Origin: Shinella curvata
GTDB lineage: Bacteria; Pseudomonadota; Alphaproteobacteria; Rhizobiales; Rhizobiaceae
DNA length: 64,000 nucleotides
Assembly (NCBI RefSeq): GCF_022899935.1
Contig: NZ_JALJCJ010000005.1
Span: forward strand, 537,142 to 601,141
Direction: 5' to 3'
Under the pieces are notes generated by a model, which saw only the letters and a program-made list of their open reading frames with translations, was not told the origin of the DNA and made no database searches. Position numbers and translations under genes: made by a program. This document shows positions 35,259 to 45,325 of this stretch, in pieces; the stretch's first letter is position 1, and every line of letters starts with the position of its first letter.

Positions 35259-37057
35259 GTCTTCAGCTTTCCGCTTCGCCCCCGAACGAGGGCGGTGAGC
35301 CGCGAGAATGAGTTGACGCTCGCATAGAGGCCAAGGAAGCGCTCGACTATGCTTGCCATGAGAAACACGCCGTTGCCGGAGAAATTGCTCTCCTCGAAGG
35401 TCATGGTGACATCGACGCCGCGGCAGAAAGCGCTCTGGCCGAAGCTTCTGACGCGCGCGGTGCCGCTCTGCGACGACAAGGCCGTGATACCGTCGATCAA
35501 GGCTCGCGTTTCCGCCGAGTTGCGGAAATCGTAAAGCAGCAGGATTTCCTTCAGCGCCTCCACCCCGCCATCCGAGACCAGGGAGAGATGGTTGAGCGCA
35601 AGATGCGAGATCAGCCGCCAGCGCCCGCCCTGGCCATAATCCGGCCGGATCGTCGCGGTCGGTACGGTCAGGAGCCGCATCGCCTTCATCATCGGCACGG
35701 GCTCGACCATACGCAATTGCGGCTGGCCGCCGCCGAAGGGCAGCCGCTCCGGCCGGTTGCGATTGAGGCAGAGCGTTTCGACCGACAGAACGTCGTCGGA
35801 CAGGCCTTTCGGATTGAACTGAGGATCGGAGAGCGAGAGGAACACCTCGCTGCCGGGATTTTCCTCCTCGGCCGGCCGCCGATGCGAAAGCCACCAGACG
35901 GCCGATTTTTCCTCGCCCAGCGCCTCATCGGCATCAACGCCATGGCGGATGCCATAGAAGGGCGACAGCGTCCGCTCGTCGCCATCGGCGGTGACGGTGG
36001 AGACGGTCTCGATGCCATAGACCTCCAGCGCATGCAGCCGCCGGCTGTCCGGCACGACGCGATACTCCGTCACGGTCTGGTCGAGCTTGATCGGTTCGGC
36101 CGTCTGCGGGAAAAGGTTGACGATCGGCGTGCATCCGAGCGCGAAGGCCGCCGCCGTCAGCGAACGCTCCAGCGTCGGCGCGGCACGGTTGAGATAAAGG
36201 AAGACATCGAGCGTGCGTCCCTTGCCGGCAAGCTTTGCCGCCTCCGGAAACGCGAGATCGACGAACAGAAACTTTTCCGGAAAGGCGAAGTATTCCGTCA
36301 ACAGCCGGTAGGCGGGATGCGAAGCCTGCGGGTAGGGCAGCAGGTTTTCCTCCGGCCCAAAACCGCCGGGCGACAGCGCGGAAGCATCGAGCACCGCCGG
36401 CGTGCGATCGTTCGCCCCCTCGGCGAAGGCGACAGCCACCACATCGTTGAGCAACAGTTCGTAGAGCGGATAGACCAGCTGGGGCTGGCCGCGCAGGAAG
36501 AAACGCAGGCGCCCCGGGTTATAGCTCGCGAAGGTCAGATCCTCGCCGGCCATTTCCAGCGTCAGGCGCAGGCAGCCCGCCGCATTCTGCGCCTGCGGTG
36601 TTTCGGGCGCGGTGATCGGACGGCCGGTCAATGTGGCCGCGCGCACGGCGACCGGATGCAGCGTGACGTCGAAGGCGGTGGAGAAGCGGCAGCGCTCGCC
36701 ATCGACCGGCTCGGTGTCGAGGAGCGTGGCGGATGGCACATGATGGGGTTCGGCAAGCTCCGCTTTCGGGTCGAGCTGGAGGATGGACATCGAGGGGATC
36801 GGCCGGTCGAAATGCGGATAGAGGATACCGAGCATCGCATTGGTCAGCTCGGGAAAATCGTCGTCCATCTTCTGCCGCACGCGGGCGGTGAGATAGGCGA
36901 AGGCCTCGATCAACCGGCCGACATGCGGGTCCTCGATGGCATCCTCGGAAAGGCGCAGCCTGCCGGCAATGCGCGGGTTTTCAGCCGCAAAGGCCGCCGC
37001 CGCCCGGCGGATGCTGAGCAGTTCGCGATTGTAGTGGACGAGCAGATCATCCGACAT
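35222..37057 (-). CDS. tssF: T6SS baseplate protein TssF
   Basis: A 611-residue TssF (VasA/ImpG) with its signature N-terminus (LLVHYNRELLSIRRAAAAFA, then DPHVGRLIEAFAYLTARVRQKMDDDFPEL). Length is normal for the family. It builds the cytoplasmic baseplate wedge with TssG, TssE and TssK. It overlaps tssG by 37 bases, and a 102-base gap without recognisable features separates it from tssM upstream. Confidence 0.93.
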   Translation of the reverse strand: MSDDLLVHYNRELLSIRRAAAAFAAENPRIAGRLRLSEDAIEDPHVGRLIEAFAYLTARVRQKMDDDFPELTNAMLGILYPHFDRPIPSMSILQLDPKAELAEPHHVPSATLLDTEPVDGERCRFSTAFDVTLHPVAVRAATLTGRPITAPETPQAQNAAGCLRLTLEMAGEDLTFASYNPGRLRFFLRGQPQLVYPLYELLLNDVVAVAFAEGANDRTPAVLDASALSPGGFGPEENLLPYPQASHPAYRLLTEYFAFPEKFLFVDLAFPEAAKLAGKGRTLDVFLYLNRAAPTLERSLTAAAFALGCTPIVNLFPQTAEPIKLDQTVTEYRVVPDSRRLHALEVYGIETVSTVTADGDERTLSPFYGIRHGVDADEALGEEKSAVWWLSHRRPAEEENPGSEVFLSLSDPQFNPKGLSDDVLSVETLCLNRNRPERLPFGGGQPQLRMVEPVPMMKAMRLLTVPTATIRPDYGQGGRWRLISHLALNHLSLVSDGGVEALKEILLLYDFRNSAETRALIDGITALSSQSGTARVRSFGQSAFCRGVDVTMTFEESNFSGNGVFLMASIVERFLGLYASVNSFSRLTALVRGRSGKLKTWPARAGDRILL

Positions 37058-37159
37058 GGGCTGGCCGTTTCCCTCTCAAAAGCCGCCTTGCCGATTCGAA
37101 CCGGGCGCGCCAAGACGGTTTCATGGACGTCCGCGTCCTGTCAAGAAAACCACGCCTCG

Positions 37160-40100
37160 TCATAGCAGCGCCGGGCAGGTGAACGGCGAGAGCACGTCGC
37201 GGGCGAAGGGATTGCGCGTTGCGGGCGCGGTGAGGCGCATCAGGACCGCACGCTTGCCGAGCCGGAACTGGTAGGTGACGACGTCGGTCGGGTTCTTCTC
37301 GATCTTCCTGCCCTGGTCGAACAGACGGAAGAGCGCCCAGGCACCCTGCTCCGTCAGGATATTGCGCTGGCCCTCCATCTCCGGCGTCATGGACATGGCG
37401 ACACCGGCCACGAGATTTTCCGGCGGCCAGAGATATTGCGTACCGGCCGGCGGGCCATGCGTATAGCTCGCCACCTTGCCGCCGATATCGATGAGGAAGG
37501 CGCGCGCCGTCGGATCGAGCTTGCCGACCTCGACGGTGAAATCGACATTCGGCTTTTCCTGTCCGGCAAAGAACACCGTCGTGATATCGTCTGCCTTCTC
37601 GAAAGCCGCCAGGACCTCATCCGAAAAACCCAGTCCGAATTGCTGGCCGGTCTTCCAGCGCCACGGCTTCGTGGTCCGGTCGATATAGGGCTTCAGATAG
37701 GTGTCGCGGAAACCGGCAATCGCGCCCTGCGGGCCAAGCAGGCGGGAAAAGTCGTCGAGGGAAGCGTCATTGATGCTCTCCGGATCGAAGGGATAACGCC
37801 CGCTCGTCGTTGCCGTGCAGAGCGGCAGCACGGTCGAGTTCCAGATTTCCACCAGACGCGCCCGAGAACTGCCGCCGGTGATCGCGCCGGCCTGGGCGAG
37901 AATCCGGGCGAAGAACGGCTGAAGGCTCGGCGGAAGCTTGCCGTTGCGGTCGGTCAACTGGGCAAGCAGCGTCTGCGGCTCGGCACCAAGTTCCAGCACA
38001 TCGCCGCCAGCCGCCACGTGGTTGAGCTGGCGATAGAGCGGTTCGAGCGCTGCCAGCATGTCGTCGAGCGGCGCCTGCTGGCCCTCCGCCGCCGGCACGA
38101 CGGCCTGGCGGAACGCCTTGAAATGGCTGGTGACGGACTGCGGTACATTGACGACACGGCGCGGCGCACGCACGGTTTTCGTGACCTGCGACAGCCGCTC
38201 GGCGGCAAGCGTTTCGATGGCATCCGCGGCACTCGTCGAGAGATCCTGCAGGTCGACCTCGGAGGCGACGGCGACGAGCAACTCCTTGGCAGGTGACGGG
38301 TTGCCGGCAACGATGGCGACGGCATCCGCGAGGCGGCGCGGGTCGGTATCCCCGGCAATGCCGAGATCGGCGAGCAGGCTGTCCCAGCGGCTCATATAGG
38401 TGACGCGATAGAGATCGGCGAGGCCGTCACGGATGCGGCCCGCTTCCCGCTCGCGGTCGAGCGCCGTATCGGGCCGCCCCATCACCCAGAGGTCATCGGC
38501 CAGCGTCTCGGCCGCCTCGCCCGAGGCCCGCATCATCACGCCGACGCCGGCTTTGGTGTAGATGCCTTCGATCCCATCGAAGAAACTGGCGCCGCTGACG
38601 CGCGCCAGCGCCTCGGGACCAGCCAGCCCCATGTGATCGACCGGCCGCCACGGCGCCATCGCCTTCACCTCGGGAAGATCGAGCGCAAGATCGTAGGCAA
38701 GCCGCGCGAGACTGTAGTTGGTGATTTCCGCACGTGCCTTTTCGACAAGCGCCGGATCCGCATCGGGCGTCGAAAATGAGATCGAGGCGAGTTCGGAAAA
38801 ATGCGCGGCAAGGCGGCGGTCGACAGCCTCGCTACGGTCGTAGAGCATCCAGTTGGCTGCGAAATCCGGGCCGAGCAGCGCCGCCGTCTCGCGGCCCGCC
38901 GGGCGTTCGCCCGTCAGCATCAGGTAGAATTTCAACTGGGTGAAGCGCAGTGCGGCCGGCGTCGCGGGATTGGAAAGCCCCTGCCGCAGATATTGCCAAA
39001 CGAAGGGAAAAAACAGGTTCGCCAGCGCCTTGTCATAGGCCTTGCGCGCCTCCGACTGCACCGGCCCGGGACTGTAGAGGCCGAAAGTCGAGCCACGCGG
39101 CTCCGTTGCGGCGATGGCCGCCAACCGGTCGAGCACCGTCAGGACAGGCTCGAAGCGCATGGAAAGCGCACCGCCCGGCACCGCCTCGGCGATCTCGCCG
39201 CGCGCCGTCGTCGTCTGATCCCTTATACCGGAGACATAGCTTCGCCCGTCGCTGAAACCGAACCACCAGAAAACAAGGAGCGCGAAGGCCGCGACGCCGA
39301 GTACGATGTTGATCGCGAGGTCCTTCATCCGCGCCGCGACCAGCGCCGGTCGCGTCAGGCCGCCAAGGTCGGCCTCGGGCAGTATGACCTTGCGAAACAG
39401 GCCGTAGAGGAAGAAGGGCCGTACCCGCCGCATGCCGGGATCGGGCACCAGCGACAATGTCGCGGGCGAGCGGCCGAACAGCGGAGCGAGCGAGCCGGCC
39501 AGCGCATCGACATTATCGCCCGACTGCCGGCAGGAGGTGAAGAAGACACCGCGCAGGTTCGTCGCGGTGCCGAAACGGTGCAGCGTGGCGAGCTGCTGTA
39601 CGAAGGGCTGGATGCGCTCGCGCAACAGTGCGAACTGCGCCGGGAATTCGAAGGCGCGCCGACGACGCAGTTCGTCCGGCTCCTCCTGAAGGCAGACGAA
39701 CTGGCGCTGCATGATCCGCTCGGTCAGCCCGGCAAAGCCGCGGTCGAGCGCTTCCGAGGGCCCCCGCACGTCGCCGCCGATATCGGGCGCGATCGGAAGC
39801 CCGAAAGCGGCCGCGCGCTCCTCCGTCGTCAAGTCTTCGAACAATTCCTCGAAACCGACGACCCGGTCGAGCTTGGTGACGACGATATAGACCGGCGCAT
39901 TGGCGCGCAGGCGCTGCACGGCCTCGTCGAGCCGCTGGCGGATGGATGTGGCATAGGCCGCCGCCTGTTCCGGCAGCATGGCAAGCAGTTCATCGACGCT
40001 CACCGCAACAATGATGCCGTTGACCGGCTGGCGGGAGCGCAGGCCTCTGATGTGCTGGAGCGCTTCGAACCAGAGCTGCCTCGCCTGCGGCTCTTCGCTT

Positions 40101-40678
40101 GCGGTCAGCCTGCCGGCAAACTCGATCAGCAGGGCCTGGTCGCTGATGTGGAAGCGGGCTGAGGGCGCCTCCACCGGGCCGTCTCCGTCGAACGGCAGCG
40201 TCAGGCCGCTGGCACGCACCAGCGCAGTCTTTCCGGCACCGTCCGTACCGAGCAGCATGTACCAGGGCAGTGCATAACGTGCGCTAACGAAGAGATCGCC
40301 ATGGCCCCGGCGCAAGAGGCCCATGGCCCGGCCCGCAGCCTCGCGGAAGGCGGAAATCTCGGCCTCAGTGGCAGCCTTCTCCTTGTCGGTGCGGGACGCG
40401 GCCTCTTCCTCCTGCTTGCGCAGGGCCAAGATCAAGGCCTCTTCTTCATTGCTGCGCTTGATTCGAATGAGAAAACCGAGACCGCCCCACAGAAGAGCAA
40501 GCATCAGGAGAAGGGACAGGCGCGCGGCGGCGGAACCCAGCGGACGCATGTCGCCAAAGGCGATCAGCGGGCCGACGAACCAGATGAGAAGTGCCAGAAA
40601 CAGCACGGCGAGCGTCAGGACGACACCCGGCCGCCGCAGCGTCCGAAATCCTTTCCTGATCCGCCCGCGCACGCTCAC
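37160..40678 (-). CDS. tssM: T6SS inner-membrane protein TssM (IcmF/ImpL), full length
   Basis: An 1172-residue IcmF-family protein. Helices at about 19-41 and 53-72 lead to a cytoplasmic NTPase-like domain with Walker A GTDGAGKT (144-151). A third helix lies near 450 (IVLGVAAFALLVFWWFGF), and a long periplasmic part ends in the TssM C-terminal region (QYLWPPENLVAGVAMSMTPE). It forms the trans-envelope complex with TssL and TssJ. The GTG start overlaps the stop of a second, shorter IcmF-like gene (GTGA). Confidence 0.93.
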   Translation of the reverse strand: MSVRGRIRKGFRTLRRPGVVLTLAVLFLALLIWFVGPLIAFGDMRPLGSAAARLSLLLMLALLWGGLGFLIRIKRSNEEEALILALRKQEEEAASRTDKEKAATEAEISAFREAAGRAMGLLRRGHGDLFVSARYALPWYMLLGTDGAGKTALVRASGLTLPFDGDGPVEAPSARFHISDQALLIEFAGRLTASEEPQARQLWFEALQHIRGLRSRQPVNGIIVAVSVDELLAMLPEQAAAYATSIRQRLDEAVQRLRANAPVYIVVTKLDRVVGFEELFEDLTTEERAAAFGLPIAPDIGGDVRGPSEALDRGFAGLTERIMQRQFVCLQEEPDELRRRRAFEFPAQFALLRERIQPFVQQLATLHRFGTATNLRGVFFTSCRQSGDNVDALAGSLAPLFGRSPATLSLVPDPGMRRVRPFFLYGLFRKVILPEADLGGLTRPALVAARMKDLAINIVLGVAAFALLVFWWFGFSDGRSYVSGIRDQTTTARGEIAEAVPGGALSMRFEPVLTVLDRLAAIAATEPRGSTFGLYSPGPVQSEARKAYDKALANLFFPFVWQYLRQGLSNPATPAALRFTQLKFYLMLTGERPAGRETAALLGPDFAANWMLYDRSEAVDRRLAAHFSELASISFSTPDADPALVEKARAEITNYSLARLAYDLALDLPEVKAMAPWRPVDHMGLAGPEALARVSGASFFDGIEGIYTKAGVGVMMRASGEAAETLADDLWVMGRPDTALDREREAGRIRDGLADLYRVTYMSRWDSLLADLGIAGDTDPRRLADAVAIVAGNPSPAKELLVAVASEVDLQDLSTSAADAIETLAAERLSQVTKTVRAPRRVVNVPQSVTSHFKAFRQAVVPAAEGQQAPLDDMLAALEPLYRQLNHVAAGGDVLELGAEPQTLLAQLTDRNGKLPPSLQPFFARILAQAGAITGGSSRARLVEIWNSTVLPLCTATTSGRYPFDPESINDASLDDFSRLLGPQGAIAGFRDTYLKPYIDRTTKPWRWKTGQQFGLGFSDEVLAAFEKADDITTVFFAGQEKPNVDFTVEVGKLDPTARAFLIDIGGKVASYTHGPPAGTQYLWPPENLVAGVAMSMTPEMEGQRNILTEQGAWALFRLFDQGRKIEKNPTDVVTYQFRLGKRAVLMRLTAPATRNPFARDVLSPFTCPALL

Positions 40679-42465
40679 GTCAGGCTTTCCCGATAGGCGA
40701 CACGCCGGCGTGCCGCGTCGACATAGGCCCGGTCTACCGCAAGGCCGCCCGCTTCGTCGATGGCGGCAAGCGCCTCTTCCACGAAGCGATCCTGCGCGTC
40801 GCCTGCGATTTTTACGGCACGTCTTTCGAGCCAGGCCTTCAGCGCCGGAGATGCCGGATCACCAGCCATGTCGGCGAGGGTGATCAGGTCGTTGAGGGTC
40901 GCCGTATCGTTGGTGTCGTCGACAAGATCGGCCTCGAGCCAGGCGGCCACCTCCGGCACGAGCGCATTGACCCGCACCGCCCGCTTGGCGTCGGCAATGC
41001 CGTTTCGCAGCATGTCGCGCTTGTCGAGCCAGAAGGCATAGGCCGGCACCGGCTTTTCCGCCGCCAGCCGCGCACCGACGGCATCGAGCCGGTCGAGGGT
41101 GGCGAGCATGCGCGGTACATCACTGCGCTTGGCGGGACTGGTGAGCGGCGCCGCGTCGCCAATCGCCTCCTGCGCCTGACGGCGCAGGCCGATCTCATGG
41201 TCGAAGGTCGAAAACAGCGTGTAGCCACCTGCTGCACAAAGGAGAAAAGCGGCCGCAAACGGTAGCCAGTGCAGCAGCGGATGCGAGGAACCCTGCCGCT
41301 CCTTCAGCACGAGCCCGGCTTCCGGCAGGATCGCCTTTTTGACGGCGCCGCTGATGAAATAACCGCGGTTCAACTCGTCATCGACGCCGAGGTCCGGTGG
41401 CAGCATGCCGCTTCTCGGCATGGCGAAACGGCGTGACAGCTCCGGCAGTAAGGCGTCGATGGAGAGCATTTCCTGACGTGCACTGGTCATGAAGATGCCG
41501 CGCAGCAGCACACCCCGCCATGCGCCGCTGCCTCCGGGCAGCATGGCGTCGATGATCGGCATGACGATGCGCTGGATTGCGGCGATCTGCGCGGAAAAAC
41601 CGTTTATATGCCCGCAACGGATCGCGTCGGCTTCCTTGGAGAGCAGCTCGATATGCCGGCGGCGCATGGTCTCGACGATATCACCGAAACCGGCGTCGAT
41701 TTCCGCATGCAGCGCCTCGACCGTCTTCGGCTCCTTCGGGTCGTAGGGCAGGGCAAATCCCCAGGGTTGCGCCTGGTCGGCGGGCTCGATGCGCTCGAAA
41801 ATCTCCTGGAAACCCGGCACGAGGTCCGTGCGCGAGAGGAGCACATAGGCCGGCAGCGTCTGGTCGAGCATTTCATCGGCCTGACGGAACCAGGCGGCCA
41901 CGGTCTCGGCGGTCATGCGCTGTTCGAGCTGGTCGGCGAGCACAAGATCGGCGGGGCTGACAACGAACAATATGCCGTTGACCGGCAATTTCGGCTTGAC
42001 GGCGCGCAAAAGACGGAACAACTCACCCGCCCCTTCCGAAATCTGCGCCTCGATGAAGACCGCATCCGGCCCCACCCACCAATTGGCGGGTCCGATGGTT
42101 TTCGGCATGCCGAGGCGCATCTCCGCCCCCTCCAGCAGGCAGGTCTTGCCACTGCCCGGCGGGCCGACGACGAGGAAGAACGGCACCGAATAGCGCCCGC
42201 GCGCGCCCTTCAGGCCGCGATCGGCGAGAAAGGCCGAGACCTGCCGGCGCAACTCGCGCAGGGCCGGCGTTTCCGGCGTAGCGCCACGCTTCAGGAAAAA
42301 GCGGGAGAAGAGCACCGGCACAAGAGCCCAGAGCACGACGGGCACGAGCGGCAGAAGCGGGCGGATATTCGGATCCGCGACAAGCGGTTGCTGCGTCAGA
42401 AACCAGCTCGCGGCGAGAGCGGCCGCAAGCCCGAGAAGCCAGAACAGCAGCAGCCATGGCCTCAT
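40675..42465 (-). CDS. Second, short IcmF-like protein (N-terminal half of TssM only)
   Basis: A 596-residue paralogue of the TssM N-terminus. Two helices (about 5-23 and 37-56) precede a NTPase-like domain with Walker A GPPGSGKT (101-108) and LSRTDLVPGF, a third helix at about 403-425 and a short periplasmic tail of about 170 residues. The IcmF C-terminal domains are absent. It is not a broken piece of tssM, because the neighbouring tssM is itself complete with its own membrane helices and P-loop. It overlaps tssL (ATGA) and tssM (GTGA), so it is co-translated with both. A possible modifier of membrane-complex assembly. Confidence 0.85.
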   Translation of the reverse strand: MRPWLLLFWLLGLAAALAASWFLTQQPLVADPNIRPLLPLVPVVLWALVPVLFSRFFLKRGATPETPALRELRRQVSAFLADRGLKGARGRYSVPFFLVVGPPGSGKTCLLEGAEMRLGMPKTIGPANWWVGPDAVFIEAQISEGAGELFRLLRAVKPKLPVNGILFVVSPADLVLADQLEQRMTAETVAAWFRQADEMLDQTLPAYVLLSRTDLVPGFQEIFERIEPADQAQPWGFALPYDPKEPKTVEALHAEIDAGFGDIVETMRRRHIELLSKEADAIRCGHINGFSAQIAAIQRIVMPIIDAMLPGGSGAWRGVLLRGIFMTSARQEMLSIDALLPELSRRFAMPRSGMLPPDLGVDDELNRGYFISGAVKKAILPEAGLVLKERQGSSHPLLHWLPFAAAFLLCAAGGYTLFSTFDHEIGLRRQAQEAIGDAAPLTSPAKRSDVPRMLATLDRLDAVGARLAAEKPVPAYAFWLDKRDMLRNGIADAKRAVRVNALVPEVAAWLEADLVDDTNDTATLNDLITLADMAGDPASPALKAWLERRAVKIAGDAQDRFVEEALAAIDEAGGLAVDRAYVDAARRRVAYRESLT

Positions 42466-43919
42466 GGGACTTTTTCCGCCGGGATCTGGAATTCGACGCG
42501 ACGGTTGCGCGCGCGGTTCTCCTGGCTGGTGTTCGGCAAGATCGGATCGTTGGCGCCGCGCCCTTCGAAGGTGATCCGGGCGGGATCATCGACATGACGC
42601 TGCAGCATCTGTGCCGCCGAACGGGCGCGCGCCAGAGAGATCGCCATGTTGTCGCCAAGCGGGCTGCCCGCGCCGACGGGAATATTGTCCGTATGGCCGA
42701 CGACGACGATGGCGCCGTTTTCGCTGTCCAGCGCGTCGCCGATCCGCGTGATCAGCGGCTCTTCGCCGAGCGCGAGATCGGTGCCACCGGACGGGAACGA
42801 AGCCTTCAGCATGCGGATCGCGACCTTGTCGCCGATGCCGGCTACCTCGACGCGGCCATCCGAAACCTCGGCCGCGAGCGCCTCCGACAGCCGCTGGATC
42901 TGCGTCTTGCGCACCGGCGGCACCGGATCGGGAATGGTCGGGATACCGGCACGCTCGACAAGCATGGGAATGCCCGGAACGAGGGCTGCAATCTCGGCGG
43001 CGGTTTCTTCCATGCTGGAGCGCAGGCTGATCGAGGAGAAGGCCCAGACGACGGCGAGCAGCGCCAGCAGCGCGAGTGCCGCCGCCCAAGGCGCCGCCAT
43101 GCTGCGCGGGGCGCGGTGCGGTGCGGCCGCACTCTGCCAGACCTGCGAGAGATTTCGCTCATAAGGCCCGCGCACGCGGCGAATGACGCGGTAGAGATCC
43201 TGTCGCAGACGTGCGAACTGCCCCTGCCCGCCATCCATGACGCGGTATTTGCCGCTGAAGCCGATGGCAAGGCAGATCGCCATCAGTTCGAGCACGTCGA
43301 TGTTCTGTTCCGGCTGCTGCAGAAGCTGCTGCAGCAGATCGTAGAACCGCTCGCCGCCCCAGGTCTCGTTGTAGAGGATGGAGACGAGGCTCTGGCTCGC
43401 CCAGCCGGTCGTCGCACCCCAGCGCGTGTTGAGGATGATGTCGTCGATAACGGCGCAGAGCGCATAGCGCGAGACGCGCACCAACCGGTCCGGTATGTCG
43501 CGCGCCATGGCGGCGGTCTCGAAATTGCGGATTTCCTCCAGCACGCGGCGGCGGAATTCTGCGATGTCGTCGGGCGCTGCACTTTCGTTCAGCCGCCCGG
43601 CGAGCCAGAGCAGCGGCGAAGCAGCACCGACCAGCGGATTGACGGCCGCAAGGTCGAAGGCCTTTTCGATCGCGGGATCCCCGCGGTGACGCGCCCGCTC
43701 CACGGGCAGCACGTCGAGCCCGAAATCGAGGTCCTGGCGCTCGGAAGCCGCCGGGCGGGCGGCAAAGAACCCGCCGTCATTGGCCATTCCGCCACCGGAA
43801 AAGGCGTTGCCTCCAAGTGCCTCCTGTCCGAAGCCGACCGTCTGGCGCGGCTGCGCTCCGCCCAGGGGTCTGCGGATCGTATCGTCGGCGCCGGGAAGAC
43901 CGGCGAATGGGTCGTTCAC
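42462..43919 (-). CDS. tssL: T6SS inner-membrane protein TssL with C-terminal OmpA peptidoglycan-binding domain
   Basis: A 485-residue evolved TssL. A low-complexity N-terminus of about 60 residues leads to the DotU domain (about 65-265; FAAVNPLVGAASPLLWLAGRL and YALCAVIDDIILNTRWG). A single membrane anchor follows near 285-305 (AAALALLALLAVVWAF). The C-terminal OmpA-like domain (about 370-482) contains VVGHTDNIPV, SLARARSAAQML and ENRARNRRVEF. The OmpA domain would anchor the membrane complex to the cell wall, as known for other evolved TssL proteins. Confidence 0.93.
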   Translation of the reverse strand: MNDPFAGLPGADDTIRRPLGGAQPRQTVGFGQEALGGNAFSGGGMANDGGFFAARPAASERQDLDFGLDVLPVERARHRGDPAIEKAFDLAAVNPLVGAASPLLWLAGRLNESAAPDDIAEFRRRVLEEIRNFETAAMARDIPDRLVRVSRYALCAVIDDIILNTRWGATTGWASQSLVSILYNETWGGERFYDLLQQLLQQPEQNIDVLELMAICLAIGFSGKYRVMDGGQGQFARLRQDLYRVIRRVRGPYERNLSQVWQSAAAPHRAPRSMAAPWAAALALLALLAVVWAFSSISLRSSMEETAAEIAALVPGIPMLVERAGIPTIPDPVPPVRKTQIQRLSEALAAEVSDGRVEVAGIGDKVAIRMLKASFPSGGTDLALGEEPLITRIGDALDSENGAIVVVGHTDNIPVGAGSPLGDNMAISLARARSAAQMLQRHVDDPARITFEGRGANDPILPNTSQENRARNRRVEFQIPAEKVP

Positions 43920-43929
43920 ATGCGCCTCC

Positions 43930-45261
43930 TCAATCCTTCACGGCCCAAAGGTCGAGTTCGAGCGCCGGAAAGTCACCGGCGACATGGATGGCAAGACCGT
44001 TGCCGGCCGCGACCTGTTTCCAGATCGGGCTGGAGCGGTCGAGTTCGAAATAGGCCTTGCCGGTGTGGTAGGGGATCTGGCGGGGAGCGACCGGAAGCGC
44101 GCGCAGCATGATACCCGGCAGGGCCGCATTCACCAGTTCCGTGATCTGTTCGGCCGCACCGATCTTGATCTGCCCGACGAGCCGGCGCACCAAGGCATCG
44201 GCCGGCATGTCGGCCTTGGCCGCCAGAATGAAGGAATACTTCCCGTAGATCGAACGATCCGGCACGTCGGCGACGCGGATGCCGTAGCGGTGCTCGATGA
44301 GCGGAATGGTGATGGCGCTGCGCTCCAAGACGGCGCTCAACGCCTGGCGCACGGCGGCGGTCACCGGTGCGAAGGACAGGTGCAGGCGCTCGTGATCATA
44401 GGTCGGGAAGGGGCGCGGCCGGTGGCCGGCGGTGGTGAAGGTGGCAAGCTCGCCGGCAAGGCCGATCATCGCCACGAACAGCCGCTCGGGATGCACAAGG
44501 GTGGCGGAAGCCATATGGGCAAAGACCGGCTGCCAGCGATTGATCGTCTGGAGCATCATCAGGTCGGTGATTTCGGCGGCCGTGCCGACATTGGTGCCGG
44601 CCAGCCGACCGGCAATCGCCTCGCCACGATGGTTGAGCAGGCCGACGATCTCGGTCAGCAGGCCCGACAGGATCGGCGAAACGGCGCAGTCCATGGCTGG
44701 CGGCACGTAACTTTCGTCGAGCACCACGGAATTGTCGCTGCGCACCTCGACGATGCGCGCGAGACCGATGCTGACGAAGCCGCTGCGGTCGCTTGTCTCC
44801 AGGCCATAACGCAGGCGCAGCTTGCCGACATTGATCGGGGCCGCCGAAAGATCGGAACTGTTGGCGTCGGCGATGTCGATCTCGGCAAGCGTATATCGTG
44901 TCGTCAGTTCGGCCTCGACCTCGGCCACCTCGCGCCCGCCCGGTTCGGTCAGCGGCACGGTGAGGTAGATGACGGCGTTGCGGACGTTCTCGTTCAACAT
45001 CAGCGGCGGCAGGCGGACACCATCGTCGGGGAGAGAAAAGGACGTCCCGTCGGCAAAGACGCCGGCGGCACGCTCGACGGCGAACTGGCCGATGGAAAGG
45101 AGCTCACGGTTGAGGCGCAGGTCCGTCAGGCCCCAGCCATAGGGCACGAGGGCCTTCGTGCGGGCGCGCAGCTGGCGCTCGAAATGGCGCGCTTCCTGCT
45201 GGAAGTGCTGGGCGCGGATAAACATCCCCTCCGACCAGATCACCTTGTCATCGAACGACAT
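43930..45261 (-). CDS. tssK: T6SS baseplate-membrane connector TssK
   Basis: A 443-residue TssK (VasE/ImpJ) with the family opening VIWSEGMFIRAQHFQQEARHFE and normal length. TssK trimers link the TssFG wedges to TssL/TssM. It lies 10 bases upstream of tssL in the operon, with a 64-base gap to tssJ. Confidence 0.94.
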   Translation of the reverse strand: MSFDDKVIWSEGMFIRAQHFQQEARHFERQLRARTKALVPYGWGLTDLRLNRELLSIGQFAVERAAGVFADGTSFSLPDDGVRLPPLMLNENVRNAVIYLTVPLTEPGGREVAEVEAELTTRYTLAEIDIADANSSDLSAAPINVGKLRLRYGLETSDRSGFVSIGLARIVEVRSDNSVVLDESYVPPAMDCAVSPILSGLLTEIVGLLNHRGEAIAGRLAGTNVGTAAEITDLMMLQTINRWQPVFAHMASATLVHPERLFVAMIGLAGELATFTTAGHRPRPFPTYDHERLHLSFAPVTAAVRQALSAVLERSAITIPLIEHRYGIRVADVPDRSIYGKYSFILAAKADMPADALVRRLVGQIKIGAAEQITELVNAALPGIMLRALPVAPRQIPYHTGKAYFELDRSSPIWKQVAAGNGLAIHVAGDFPALELDLWAVKD

Positions 45262-45325
45262 CCGTACCCTTCCCTATGCTGGCGACACGGGCCCCGCCCG
45301 CACACCGCCATGCCCCTCGGCTATC

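Noticed and set aside
37160..42465. The two IcmF genes as one tssM split by a frameshift
   Set aside because: Both products have their own N-terminal membrane helices and Walker A motif, and the longer one alone is a complete TssM, so this is a paralogue pair.
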